DNA of 64,000 nt from Fragilaria crotonensis (taxonomy: Eukaryota; Bacillariophyta; Fragilariophyceae; Fragilariales; Fragilariaceae), in contig JAKSYS010000881.1 of NCBI GenBank assembly GCA_022925895.1, forward strand, positions 434,001 through 498,000, in the 5' to 3' direction. Positions 43,178 to 53,644 of this stretch are shown here, in pieces (position 1 is the first letter of the stretch; every line of letters starts with the position of its first letter). Position numbers and translations under genes: made by a program. The notes below the pieces were generated by a model. The model saw nothing but the letters and a program-made list of their open reading frames with translations, was not told where the DNA came from and did no database searches.

Positions 43178-44078
43178 GACGTTTTTCACTAATCTCTCTG
43201 GTGAAGTCTATTGAAAGGAATTACGGCAGTCGTATGCTGTTGTAGACAATGCAACAAGACGACGAACACGCAAGGAGCAGACGGGCGAAATGTTTGTTGA
43301 TCGTACCAGTACGAGTGTCGTTGTTGTGTCGTTGAGGATCATGATATTCGTGAGCTTTCGTTTGAAAATAAATGTAAGAAAAGCGCGCATGACATAATGA
43401 TTTTCGACCCAATCAAGCGCTCTATTCATAGCTACTGTAGTAGTACAGAGTACATATATGCATCGTACTGGTACATTTTAGAACATGTTCTCTGCTATGC
43501 ATACCTGGTACTGTACCAGGAGCCCACATGCTATCATGGAGTCGACTACTCCAGTACTCCAGTACTCGAGTACAGAGGTCTAGCGACTGTATGCATAACC
43601 AAAATACTGCACCATTTCGAAGGAATCCTACTGGCGTGTATGCATAGCACATCGGACATAGGACATAGGACAACCTTGTGTATGATACGGCGCTTACGGA
43701 TGGCAGACGCATAAGATCCGATTAGGTTTCACCAATTTGACGTCAGCGCGTACCAATCAGGATGCTCTCAGTATGTTACTGTCTTACTGTAGTACTGTAT
43801 GTCAGTACGTTGAACGTGAAGACATCAGTACTGTGACGTGGGCGCTGACGTCAAATCGGTGAAACCTAATCGGACCCCGTTTCTCACGAGACAGACAAAA
43901 AAATCCAAGTACGACGGTGATACACCACGATCGTAGATCGTAGTAGTAGGTAGTAGCAAGTACAGTACAATACGTCAAAAGTCAAAACTGTGACATACTC
44001 GTAGTCTCGTGATCTCAAGGTTTTTGTTGACCTGGGGTAGATTCCTTGTCAGCCAACCCCATCAATACAGCAACAACG
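43178..44078. other. Divergent intergenic region with GTAC palindromes and an inverted repeat
   Basis: It separates the start of kinesin-13 from the PAP phosphatase. At 43495-43580 there are overlapping palindromes such as CCAGTACTCGAGTAC and CCTGGTACTGTACCAGG, followed by the fold-back element at 43715-43876. No gene seen. Confidence 0.5.
43715..43876. repeat. Small inverted-repeat (fold-back/MITE-like) element
   Basis: The arm TCCGATTAGGTTTCACC continues through TTTGACGTCAGCGC on the left (from 43717) and is repeated in reverse complement on the right (to 43874) with about one mismatch in 33 bases. The element is about 160 bases with a GTAC-rich loop. I could not find a target duplication, so the class is open. 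Confidence 0.75.
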
Positions 44079-45300
44079 ATGATTATGCAGGTGTTGCTCT
44101 TGATCGCTTCGATCTGGAGCACTGCTCTCGGATTCTCATCGATTCAATATCTCCGAGGGGATATGTCGCTGAGCACTCGCTTGTCGGCTTTGGAATGGGG
44201 GAGGTGACTTGGCTGCCGAAGCAGCTACAGCTGCCGACCTTGTCTGCACCGCCGTGCGTCTCTGTCTCCAAGTCCAACAAGAGTTGGCCATCGCCAGAGG
44301 TGATGATTCCTTGGGTACTACCGTTTCATCATCGTCAGCTGCCAAGGGAAGCGGGTCGTCCGACGTCAAAGTCGATGGTACACCTGTCACGGCCGCCGAC
44401 TTTGCAATTCAAGCCTACATTGCCTCACAGTTGGCCGTGAAGTTTCCACAGGACAGATTCATGGGAGAAGAGGATGCAACAGATTTGAGAGAAGATGTGA
44501 CTTTGCTGCAAAGTACAAAGACAATGGCCCTTCAAATGATGGAATCTGCCGATCTGAATGATGCTGAAATGTTGGAGGCGATCGATCGAGGTGTCGAGCC
44601 TCCTCGTGGAAAAAATGAGAGGGTATGGATTCTAGATCCAATTGACGGTACCAAGGGTCTTATTACGGGAAAGCAGTACATTGTTGGACTGGCGCTCACA
44701 GTTGCGGGAAAGGCGGTAGTGGCCGTCATGGGAAATCCAGGCGTCAGTCCAGAGGTAATGGTGGCCGTCAAGGGACGCGGTCTACGATACTGGAGCACGA
44801 AGGGGGACACTTGTGTTGAAGTACCACGCTCGATACCAAACAATTGGAATCTGAAGCGTTATGACTTTTCTAGATTAGTCCCTGACGCTGGTGGTGCTGA
44901 CTTTGGTTGGGGATCTGGGGGCGCTGTCGCTGGCACTGACTATCCCCCCTATTTACTCTCGCGTCCCATGTCCGGCGGGTCTCCGCTTCCCTTCGGTCCT
45001 CTCTGCGCACCATCTGAAATCTGCTGTGGTGCGCAAGTCAAATACTTTGCAGTCGCACGTGGTGACGTCGCTGGCTTCATACAGTTCCAACGTTCCCTCA
45101 AGTCATGGGATCACGCACCTGGAGTCTTGTGTGTACAGGAATCAGGCGGCATCGCGCAGGATGCAGGTGGCAATGAGATTATTTTCGATGATCGAGAATT
45201 CACGGTCGAGAAAGGTATTGTCTGTTGTGCCGCAGAAGCTAACGCCATGACGAGACAACGATTAGTGGCGTGTGTGCAGCAGACAGATGTCGCTGTTTAG
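44079..45300 (+). CDS. 3'(2'),5'-bisphosphate nucleotidase, plastid-targeted (SAL1/HAL2 type), with a one-base frame problem
   Basis: The catalytic frame (from about 44173 to 45300) has no ATG before residue 85. It contains GEEDAT, LDPIDGTKGL and WDHAPGVLCVQESGG, the metal and Li-sensitive motifs of HAL2/SAL1, enzymes that hydrolyse PAP to AMP in sulfur metabolism and plastid stress signalling. A second frame starts at ATG 44079 and encodes a signal-peptide-like MIMQVLLLIASIWSTALGFSS, with ALG|FSS as a plastid cleavage site, and continues LSTRLSALEWG. The two frames meet at a run of five G (44197-44201); with four G they would join as ALEWGGDLAAEA. I think this is a sequencing slip or a frameshifted allele; a hidden intron was not found. 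An unusual insert (about GSGGAVAGTDYPPYLL) precedes the motif around AQVKYFAVARGD. Confidence 0.85.
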
Positions 45301-46062
45301 TCCCAACTATTGCTAGCTAGGCTACTTAAGGCCTAATACAAAAGTGCATACTCGGAGAACATGCGATCACGTGGCGATTATTGATAACAACAGCTTGAGT
45401 ACAGTAACAGGATGCAGTCATCAACTTGTCATGTTCCCCGTGGATTGCGGTAGCCACTATATCGTGTCCTTGGCCGACATCACCACGATGTAAGTTGATT
45501 GGTGATGTACAGGATCAATGTACTGGAGTACTGGAGTACTCGAACGATAATGTTGTTATGCATACAAGTTACAAGTGTCCTACAAGTACACACTACGTAC
45601 AGTATACACGTACAGCTTCTCGTACTAAACGTTCACAGTAGAACGAATGTACAGTATACGCTATACGGCGATCGCCAGTATGCCTACTGAATACGCGGTC
45701 TAACGAGCATCACAGTACTGTAAGAAGTATGAACACGTATGTGCGTATTCGGGATTATGTTGAATGTTGACGAACGAGGCACAACACGCAACACACAGCA
45801 TGCACACGCGATGCATCATGCATGAGAGCGTATGACATACGAGCATGCGAGTAAGCGAGTAAGTCGTACAGTAGTACCGTAGTACTGAGGCTACATTGCA
45901 CCGTATGTATGACGTTTACTGTCGCTGTCTGATCGCCGACCGATATCATAACGGCTGTATCACACGCTCATTTAACATGTTCACCGCCCTCCTCCAACCA
46001 TTTGCTGAGAAGTGACCTTTCTCATTTCTCGTTGACAATCGAGAAGATCCGCAAGTTGCACC
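45301..46062. other. Intergenic region, GTAC-rich, no gene seen
   Basis: It contains repeated TACTGGAGTACTGGAGTACTCG at about 45519-45541 and a number of similar short motifs up to 45900. The long minus-strand frame that begins here is only the complement of the acidic repeat in the next gene. Confidence 0.5.
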
Positions 46063-48507
46063 ATGGCGAAAAAGAAGGCAACCATAATGGCAGTGAACAA
46101 AAAGGCTGAACTGCCACCTGCACTTGACCCTGCCTCGGAAGAAGAAGAAAGCGTGTACGACTCTGATGCTTACGGTGACGACGACGACGACGACGACGAC
46201 GACAACGATGACGAAGACGAAAGCGAGGAGGAAGGGGTTAGCGATGACGACGAGGAGGAGGATGATGACGATGACGAGTTTGAAGATCAAGGCTCGTCTG
46301 ACGAAGAAGAAGATGAACTGGAGAAGCAGAAGGCCGACGATAATTCGTCGGAAGGTGATGTCGAGATTTTGGATGAGATTGAAGACTACGAGGCTCCTCG
46401 TGCCTGGAAGAAACAGATCGCAAAGCGAACCGTTGGCGGCAGTGAGAAGGACAAACCCACAACCGAAGCCACGTGGATTCACACAGACGACTTGTCATCC
46501 GATGATGAGGACGAGGAAGGTGTTTCCAATCGTATTGGGAAAGTGCCCCTTCACTGGTACGATGAATACGACCACATTGGGTATGATGGGCACGGTGGAA
46601 AAATTGCCAAGTCTAACGGCAAAGGGGACCGTTTGGATCAAGCCATCGCGGGCGTTGATGGGGTCAAGAAGTTCGTTGTTCACGATGCTCTTAACGACAA
46701 GGAGGTGGAACTTTCTGACCGACAATTAGAGCTCATCCGTCGTGTCCAGGCTGGTGCTTTCGCCCATCCAGAGTTTGACGCAAATCCGGATTACATCGAC
46801 TACTTCTCTGGTGTTGACCGGCAGATCTCGGGACTCAGCTCCGGTCGTATTGAACCAAAATCCAAGTGGCAGCCAAACGCTTACGAGACAATGCAAGTCC
46901 GAAAGTTGTTGCAGGATCTCAAGGAGGGGAAGATCACAATCGACGAATTGAAGGGCAAAACCAAGAAGGACGATCCGCATCAAGAATTCCTTTTATGGCA
47001 GGGTGACGAGGAGGACGAATTAGCTATGCGCAAGGGACCACAACATCTCCCGGCACCCAAAGTCCCGCCTCCTGGGCACGCCGAGAGTTACATCCCTCCC
47101 GATGAATACCTTCCCACTGAAAAAGATCTTGAAGAATGGGCGGAGATGCCCGTGAAAGATCGTCCTCACGGCCTCCTCATTCCCAAAAAGTTTCCAAACT
47201 TACGTTCTGTTGGAGCCTATCAGCATTCTGTTCAGGAAGTGTTTGAACGTTGCTTGGATCTCTACCTGTGTCCCCGCTCGATGAAACGGCGTCTCAACAT
47301 TGATCCAGAAACGCTGGTCCCAAAGCTTCCCAGAGCTCAAGACTTACGTCCCTTCCCTACTGCCAAATGCATTGAATATGAAACTCCATACACGGGCGAT
47401 GTGGCGCCAGTTATTCGATGCGTCAGTCCTAGTCCAGATGGGCAATACCTTGTGAGCGGGGCGTCAGATGGATTTGTGAGATTATGGGAGGTACAGACTT
47501 CGCGCCTGTTAAGAAGTTGGGATCTTTCTAGTATGGTTGTCGACTTTGGAAAAGATGGTTACGAGCAAGAGGGAGACAATTCACCCTTGCCCGTTGTCTG
47601 TATCGAATGGAACCCAAACAAACTCCATCAATGCGTTGCCGCAGCGGTGGGGAAATGTGTTGTACTCATCGCAACTGGTACTGGTAATTTCGACCAATCC
47701 ATTGTGACTGACGCTCTCTTGGCACCCGCCAGGAACGGTGGGAACGTTACGAACGCAAAGGCCGCCAAGGCTGTTCAGTGGAAGCCTCTTCCTGGTGATG
47801 AAGAAAAGCCGATCAGTTCTTACGCGAGGAGTGCTGGAGTCGTAGCCGCACTGGTGACTAGCAAAGAGGTAGCAAGCGTTCGATGGCACAAGAAAGGCGA
47901 CTACTTTGTATCAGTCAGTCCTAAGGCCGCAGCTGCGGCTGTTCTTATCCACCAGCTCAGCAAAGGCAATTCGCAACAACCATTCAACAAGTCCAAGGGT
48001 GAAGCTCTGCTTGCCTGCTTTCACCCCAACAAGCCGTTCCTCTTTGTCGCTAGTCCGCAGCATGTGCGAATTTATCACCTTGTAAAGCAGTCTATGGTAA
48101 AGCGACTTATTTCTGGCTGTCGCTGGATTTCGTCGATGGACATTCATTCTACTGGTGATCACTTGATCATTGGAACTCTTGACCGTCGCATGATTTGGTT
48201 TGATCTTGATCTATCTAACACTCCGTACAAGACTATGAAGTATCATGAGCGAGGCCTGCGTTCGGTGGGATATCATTCAAAATATCCTCTCATGGCGAGT
48301 GCATCCGATGATGGATCTGTTCATGTTTTCCATAGCATGGTGTACTCTGACTTGATGCGCAATCCATTGGTGGTTCCAGTAAAGGTTCTGCGTGGTCATA
48401 CGGTGACCAACAAGTTGGGAGTCCTCACGCTTTCATTCCACCCAACTCAGCCTTGGGTCTTCACCGCTGGTGCCGATGGTCGAATATTCCTTTACCAAGA
48501 TATTTAG
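46063..48507 (+). CDS. BOP1: Ribosome biogenesis protein BOP1/ERB1
   Basis: 814 residues, no intron, start in a good context (CACCATGG). A strongly acidic N-terminal part (about 25-125, long Asp/Glu runs) precedes the BOP1NT domain, recognisable by VPLHWYDEYDHIGYDGHGGKI at about 168 and RIEPKSKWQPNAYE at about 262. The C-terminal half (about 410-814) is a WD40 propeller beginning PVIRCVSPSPDGQYLVSGASDGFVRLWEV and ending FHPTQPWVFTAGADGRIFLYQDI. BOP1/ERB1 works with PES1/NOP7 and WDR12/YTM1 in the nucleolus on 27S/32S pre-rRNA for the 60S subunit. The Asp run is encoded by a GAC microsatellite at 46176-46203 that may vary in length. Confidence 0.96.
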   Translation: MAKKKATIMAVNKKAELPPALDPASEEEESVYDSDAYGDDDDDDDDDNDDEDESEEEGVSDDDEEEDDDDDEFEDQGSSDEEEDELEKQKADDNSSEGDVEILDEIEDYEAPRAWKKQIAKRTVGGSEKDKPTTEATWIHTDDLSSDDEDEEGVSNRIGKVPLHWYDEYDHIGYDGHGGKIAKSNGKGDRLDQAIAGVDGVKKFVVHDALNDKEVELSDRQLELIRRVQAGAFAHPEFDANPDYIDYFSGVDRQISGLSSGRIEPKSKWQPNAYETMQVRKLLQDLKEGKITIDELKGKTKKDDPHQEFLLWQGDEEDELAMRKGPQHLPAPKVPPPGHAESYIPPDEYLPTEKDLEEWAEMPVKDRPHGLLIPKKFPNLRSVGAYQHSVQEVFERCLDLYLCPRSMKRRLNIDPETLVPKLPRAQDLRPFPTAKCIEYETPYTGDVAPVIRCVSPSPDGQYLVSGASDGFVRLWEVQTSRLLRSWDLSSMVVDFGKDGYEQEGDNSPLPVVCIEWNPNKLHQCVAAAVGKCVVLIATGTGNFDQSIVTDALLAPARNGGNVTNAKAAKAVQWKPLPGDEEKPISSYARSAGVVAALVTSKEVASVRWHKKGDYFVSVSPKAAAAAVLIHQLSKGNSQQPFNKSKGEALLACFHPNKPFLFVASPQHVRIYHLVKQSMVKRLISGCRWISSMDIHSTGDHLIIGTLDRRMIWFDLDLSNTPYKTMKYHERGLRSVGYHSKYPLMASASDDGSVHVFHSMVYSDLMRNPLVVPVKVLRGHTVTNKLGVLTLSFHPTQPWVFTAGADGRIFLYQDI

Positions 48508-48552
48508 TGTGTTCCCATTAGAAAGCAACTTTCCTTCAAGTCTACGGTGAAC

Positions 48553-50624
48553 TTAACCGATTTGACGACTGCACGTCACACTGGACCGGGTCAAAAAGTA
48601 AACTGCATCACGGAATAAACCTCTCCACCATGTTCGAGCGATCATGTTGTAGTGTCCAACGCCGTTGTAGTAGCTTCGGCGGAAGCTGCCATTAGTGTCT
48701 TTCTTGTAACTCGCAGAATTTCTCTCGGCGAGCAGTTCTGATACAACAGGGCGGTTGAGTTCTGCCTTTACCTTGGCGAGCATATCCATGTCATCAGTGA
48801 CGTGATCTGCCGATGGAGGAAAAATTGGATTGTCTCCACTATTCAAACTCACCCCGCGATTGGCTGCGGCGCCGAAAGCAAGAAAACGGTTTGTCGTGGT
48901 GCCGCCAAGCTGCAGGTTCAAGCCTCGAACAAGGCTAGTACATCGGCTACAATATAGAAAATCACGCGATTGGTTTTGGAGAAACACATTGACCGATGCG
49001 GGAGTGACGTCGCCACCAAACTTCCTTTTTAAATGCTCCATCACAACATGCTTGTATTCGGCACTGCTCAATAACCCAACCTTGCGGTGGGATAGTAGGG
49101 ACCCTGGGTCAAGGAAGCTTTGAGGAATACGATACACCATCACCAGACCCATAATGTCCAGGAACTTGTCCTCAAGTCCAAGCGCTCGTATGCCTTTCAA
49201 CGCTTGATTGTCGTCTCCATTAATAAGGCCTGCCCACAAGTTGCAGTATCCAGATCGATACACCTCATCAAGACGTCGGTACATGCCATGGTCTAGCAAA
49301 ACAATGTCGAATTCACCCCTGGCTATTACTCCATCCGACCGAGGTCGAACCAGCACATTGCCTGGGTGACTATCGACGTAGACAAAGCCATGGACCAGCA
49401 TGAGCTCAGCAAATACTGCACATACGGCTCCGGCAACTTTTCTCGGATCGATGCCATGCTCGCGGAGTTTCTTGACGTCGGTTACTTTGAAGCCGTCTTC
49501 AAAAGTCATCGTCAGCATTTTGTCGGTAGTGAGCTCAATTATAGGAGTTGGGACGATCGCTGTCGGAGATCGACCCTGCCACCACCCGAAGAAGTTGAAA
49601 AAAGAAAAACCGGAAGATAAATCGACTCCACGAAGCATTTTGCTGCAGCGCACGGCATTCGTCGCTTCCTGCGTGAAATCCAACTCGGCGGTGATGGTTT
49701 GATGAAATTCCGGCCTAATGCGAGGTACGAGTGAGAATAATTGAGTTCGAGGAAAGATCATCGATCGAGAAGTACGTACAGCATCCATTCAAAGCCAGAT
49801 CCAGGAAATGCGCGATCGACCGCCCGTGCAAGGATTTGCAACGCCAACATATCCGCCTTAGTGGTAGTGCTAAGATTCTTTCGCTGAACTTTGATAGCTA
49901 CTCGTCGGCCATCCTTAAGAGTTGCGGCATGGACTTGCGCTAAAGACGCGGCTCCGAGAGGAACAGGATCGAAGTCTTGAAACACTTGGTCCATCAGATT
50001 GCTGTCTCCATGAGCGCTATCAACTAACAATTTGCTCAACTCTTCTTCAACGCATTCCCGAATGACCTCGATTGGAAGTGGAGTGCAGCGATCTTGCAAC
50101 GGAGTCAATGCTTCAACGTACTCTCTTGGGACGAGTGTACCGGCATTATTGGAAAGATACTGTCCAAACTTGACCAAAAGCCCGCCATGGCATACACAGG
50201 CTTCATACAAGGAATTTGCGGCTCGTTTGTGTACCTCGCTGAGTTCTTGGTCCGATGTATCCATTAGACCATGCAGTTTGTAGTCAAGTAGAACAACTGC
50301 CGCTCGAGTTAGAATGTCAACGAATCTGGCTGAGACGAGCGCTCCAACCTTGGCGTTATCGAGAAGGCTCGACTTCTTGAATCGTTTGACGCTGTGCGCG
50401 ATTTCTTCTCCAGCCTCCTCTAGAATCTTCTCCGCCGATCCCAAAAATTGATCGCCATCTTGGCTTAGATAAAAAATAAAGTGCTCTTCTATGTCGTGCT
50501 TTTCAAAGTGCAATTGATGCAGCGAAGATGTATCCCCTATCCTTGCCGGTCTGGTCAAAACGAGAGAGGTCGCAACGGAGAGGACCGTTGTAGCAGTTGC
50601 CGCAGCAAGCTTTCGGGCAGCCAT
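48553..50624 (-). CDS. ABC1/ADCK atypical kinase (mitochondrial, ADCK1-like)
   Basis: Two exons, 49780-50624 and 48553-49714, joined over a 65-base intron (donor GTACGT, acceptor GCATTAG); the joint reads GFEWMLPEFHQTITAELDF, a conserved ABC1 block. The product has 668 residues. Landmarks are the KFGQ motif (152-155), the Ala-rich loop GAASLAQVH (224-232), VAIKVQR (Lys245), YVDSHPGN for the catalytic loop and LLDHGM for the DFG position. The N-terminus has Arg/Ala/Ser typical of a mitochondrial presequence, then a hydrophobic stretch. These UbiB-family kinases support ubiquinone synthesis or inner-membrane lipid handling; ADCK1-type members act on mitochondrial shape. It is convergent with BOP1, 45 bases away. 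Confidence 0.88.
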
Positions 50625-51469
50625 GTTGATGCAGGCGGACTTTCAACACAAGACGAATGCGTTGAGCATTCTTCTCCAGGTTTTATAGTGCTTTCCTGAA
50701 AACGTGAGTGGAAGAATCTCCATGTTTCGTGCTCTCCATCGTCACGGTCATCAAGATTCGTTGTAAATTCTGCGCACGTGGGCCGAATCTTCCATATTGT
50801 GGACACGAATCTTGCTTGAGGGGACTGGAAATTAGAGATTAGCAGCGAATGCTTGCCTTTCGATTTAGCGGCAGCTATTGCTCATGCCCTCATGCGTCAT
50901 GCTGGTTGTGAGAAGTCACCGAGACATTGGTGCCCTGGTACAGTAGCCATCATCATCGTCGTGGTCTTGGTCAATGTCCGAGCATACATGAACTGGAGTG
51001 CCGTAGTGTCCGTAGTGATTTTTTTCCAGTACCAATACCAGTAGACAGTGTACGGCTGTCTACTGTCTACTGCTTATGTACTGTACCCATTCTGTGCTTC
51101 GTGGTTCTACTTACTGTAGTACTTGTACTCGCCGTAGACGAGAGACCGAGTGCATAACAAAAATAAACGCAGGATGATGGAAGCAGATCGCGCGCCAAAT
51201 TTAAAAAGTGTCCATACATCGGTGCACAAGTATACCTACGAGTTGTCAACTGTACAGTGTACACACAAGTCTACCTGTATGACATACTGTATTACATGCA
51301 CGTACTGGAGTCTCTCCTCTCTCCTCACAGCCAAACCTCATCACTCCTTCGTAGGTACAAGTAGGATAAAGAGTTGTGTGTATCATACATCATTCATCAT
51401 TCGCTGCACCTGCCGATCGCTTCATCGCTTCATTGCAATCGCCGTCCGCGCTTATCATAAGGCTTAATC
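50625..51469. other. Divergent intergenic region, no gene seen
   Basis: It separates the ABC1 kinase from DSCC1. AAGTACCAATACCAGTAGACAGTG-type motifs lie near 51025-51080 and GTACTTGTACTCG near 51119. No conserved frame. Confidence 0.4.
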
Positions 51470-52711
51470 ATGCTGAAGGGGCAGCACTCTTTGCTGACGC
51501 TTCCGAAGCATGACGACCAAACATTTCTGTTGGTACAACTACCCGATTCGTTACCCATTGAGACTCTCCTCCAGACCGCTTCCTTCGTCAGCCACAAGTC
51601 TAACGCGCAGGCATGTCTTGTGACGGACATGAAGTCATTCGCACTGAGTCGTGTCGAAACGTCGAATGCTCTCGTGCTGGTACCACCCCAATCGACTGTA
51701 GAATCATCGGAGTGTCAGCAGCGTGAGCACCATCCACCGCCACGGAAAAAACAAATGACAAGCAAGGGTGTAGAATTGACCACCACCCCATGTCGCTTGC
51801 TAGGAGCTGGGTCGGGGGCGCACTTTTTGGAGCTTAAGGAACGCCATTTAGATATCAAAGATCTTGATGCACTGCTGAGTACATACGATCCATTCAATCC
51901 AGACGCGGAGTGCGAAGGAATCTCTCTTGACCTCCTCGCTCTACAGTTGCACTTATCCAAGGCACAAGTCAAGATTGGCTTGAAGGAGTTACGTGCGTTT
52001 GAGCATGACTCCAAGTACAGTTTACTTTCAGAGGAAGCTTGGCAAGATGCTCGACGAGCCATTCTCTCGGCGTTGACAGAATGCGACGACTTTGGAAATT
52101 ATGCCCATGATGGAGTGGACAGGGGCGACATGATCCGTGAAAGTAGAAAGCGCGTGACTGAGGTCTATCCAGAAGTAGAGGACGCACTTCGACTTGTCAT
52201 CTCGAGCATGACAAGGAAAGAAGAAGGCGTGCGATGCTTTGTTGACTTTGACAAGGTACGTGGCGATGGGCAATTTGCAATTCTTAGTCGATCCTCGTTC
52301 GTATTTCTAACGTCCATCATACAGGTTGCAATTTTTGTCGCCCATGAGCTCTTCGCTAAACCCATATGGCCGCATGAAGCACTCTTGAAGGAATGGCAAG
52401 CTAGAGTGCCTGGGGTGGGCGAAGACTATCAATTGAATATGGAGAAATTGTTGGAAGGTGTTGCGATTCGCAACACCCACGGTGAGTGGCAGTATCTACC
52501 AGCTGAGAAGCTTGCCAAATCCGCGGTCGACCGATTGAGTCAGCTCTTTGACGCTCGAGAAACGTGGACTAGACGAGACTTGGATCCATATCTCAAGCCG
52601 CTGTCAACTGTTGCGGTTGGTGTCGATGAAATCTTGATAAAGCATGCGCACAGTTCATCAACGCATGTTGACGGGGCAACAATCACGGTGTACTCCAAAA
52701 AGCACGAATAA
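51470..52711 (+). CDS. DSCC1: Sister chromatid cohesion protein DSCC1 (DCC1)
   Basis: The product is a subunit of the CTF18-RFC clamp loader, with CTF8, needed for cohesion at replication forks. The open frame has 413 residues. Recognised parts are TPCRLLGAGSGAHFLELKERHLDIKDLDALLSTYDPF, the helical middle, and the C-terminal winged helices with LSQLFDARETWTRRDLDPYLKPL, which parallels the human LFSLREKWTEADIAPY block. A likely intron at 52256-52324 (69 bases, donor GTACGTG, acceptor ATACAG) is in frame and without stops; removing it gives VDFDK|VAIFVAHELF and a 390-residue protein with normal spacing. Confidence 0.85.
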   Translation: MLKGQHSLLTLPKHDDQTFLLVQLPDSLPIETLLQTASFVSHKSNAQACLVTDMKSFALSRVETSNALVLVPPQSTVESSECQQREHHPPPRKKQMTSKGVELTTTPCRLLGAGSGAHFLELKERHLDIKDLDALLSTYDPFNPDAECEGISLDLLALQLHLSKAQVKIGLKELRAFEHDSKYSLLSEEAWQDARRAILSALTECDDFGNYAHDGVDRGDMIRESRKRVTEVYPEVEDALRLVISSMTRKEEGVRCFVDFDKVRGDGQFAILSRSSFVFLTSIIQVAIFVAHELFAKPIWPHEALLKEWQARVPGVGEDYQLNMEKLLEGVAIRNTHGEWQYLPAEKLAKSAVDRLSQLFDARETWTRRDLDPYLKPLSTVAVGVDEILIKHAHSSSTHVDGATITVYSKKHE

Positions 52712-52738
52712 TTTATCACGAGCTAATCAATTGTTATA

Positions 52739-53644
52739 CTACTGGTAAAAATAGGCGACCAAGTCAGGAATACCGCAGGAATCCTGCATATACCCAGACA
52801 CCATGAGCCCACCCCAAGCTTGACTAAGTGCGGGGCCTCCTCTATTCTGGCACAATTTGGTCTTCTTTGCCAGATCCAAGTATCGACGTTGGGATCGTCC
52901 GTATTCTTCATTCTGATGAGGGCCTGGTGGTGGCAGAGACTTGAGTTCATTCAATCCAGTCGCTTCGTTGAGAGTCTTGAAAAATCCATTTAGCGCAATG
53001 CGACCTTCATCCCAGCCGCGCTGGGCGTCGCCGACAGCGTTCTTGTCGATTTCAATGGGTAGATCGCGACGAATTCCCAAGGTTGCCTTTGTAATCTTGG
53101 CCATGGCCTTCTCAAATGCGAATTGTGATTCTCGCATTTCATCCGCAACATCAGGAGGCATGCTCAATCCCAAAATACGCATGGGGTTGATAAAGTCCCT
53201 CTCTACCTTGTTCGGCTGTCCTTGACCACGATTGTTGTTGGCTTGAAAGATCTGACCCACTTCACCCCACTCGTTGGTGTCAGCCATCTTCTCTTGCAGA
53301 TCCCATAGGTAGTAGTCGGCACTGATTTGAAGAGGAATTCGATACTGTAGGTAAGATTGGATAGCGTTGGGTGGCAAATCAGGAAGATTCCCATCTTCGG
53401 CTCCAGACGCTTTCGCGATGGATGGAATGGCAAGGAACGAGGCCGCAGTGAACTGCAGGATTTGACGACGATCCATGCCTTGTCGATTTACTGCATGTAA
53501 CTCGGTCTTGGTAGGATTCAGTTCATGTTGTTGTTGTTTGGTGGTTGCGACAGCAGTAACTGTAACAAATGCCGTAGTACTGGTCAAAACTGCCACCAGC
53601 AGAGCGATCAAGAGAATACCGGCGTTAGTCATGATAGAATTCAT
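52739..53644 (-). CDS. Thylakoid lumen protein of unknown function with a twin-arginine signal
   Basis: 301 residues, no intron. The N-terminus has three targeting steps: a hydrophobic ER signal (about 8-25, ILLIALLVAVLTSTTAF) ending at a Phe-type plastid cleavage site (TTAF|VT); a transit-like stretch; then MDRRQILQFTAASFLAIPSIAKASG (57-81), a twin-Arg signal with an Ala-x-Ala-like end for thylakoid Tat export. The mature part is alpha-helical, starts PDLPPNAIQSYLQYR and has four or so Cys-poor helices, somewhat like PsbQ-type lumenal proteins, but I cannot assign it. It ends GIPDLVAYFYQ. Confidence 0.75.
   Translation of the reverse strand: MNSIMTNAGILLIALLVAVLTSTTAFVTVTAVATTKQQQHELNPTKTELHAVNRQGMDRRQILQFTAASFLAIPSIAKASGAEDGNLPDLPPNAIQSYLQYRIPLQISADYYLWDLQEKMADTNEWGEVGQIFQANNNRGQGQPNKVERDFINPMRILGLSMPPDVADEMRESQFAFEKAMAKITKATLGIRRDLPIEIDKNAVGDAQRGWDEGRIALNGFFKTLNEATGLNELKSLPPPGPHQNEEYGRSQRRYLDLAKKTKLCQNRGGPALSQAWGGLMVSGYMQDSCGIPDLVAYFYQ

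Noticed and set aside
43422-43714. Overlapping frames of about 100 codons on both strands
   Set aside because: They consist of translated GTAC palindromes (Tyr, Ser, Thr, Val rich) without conservation.
45946-46482. A 178-codon minus-strand frame rich in Val, Ile and Phe
   Set aside because: It is the complement of the GAC/GAA-rich acidic start of BOP1; the hydrophobic look comes from reading the repeat backwards.
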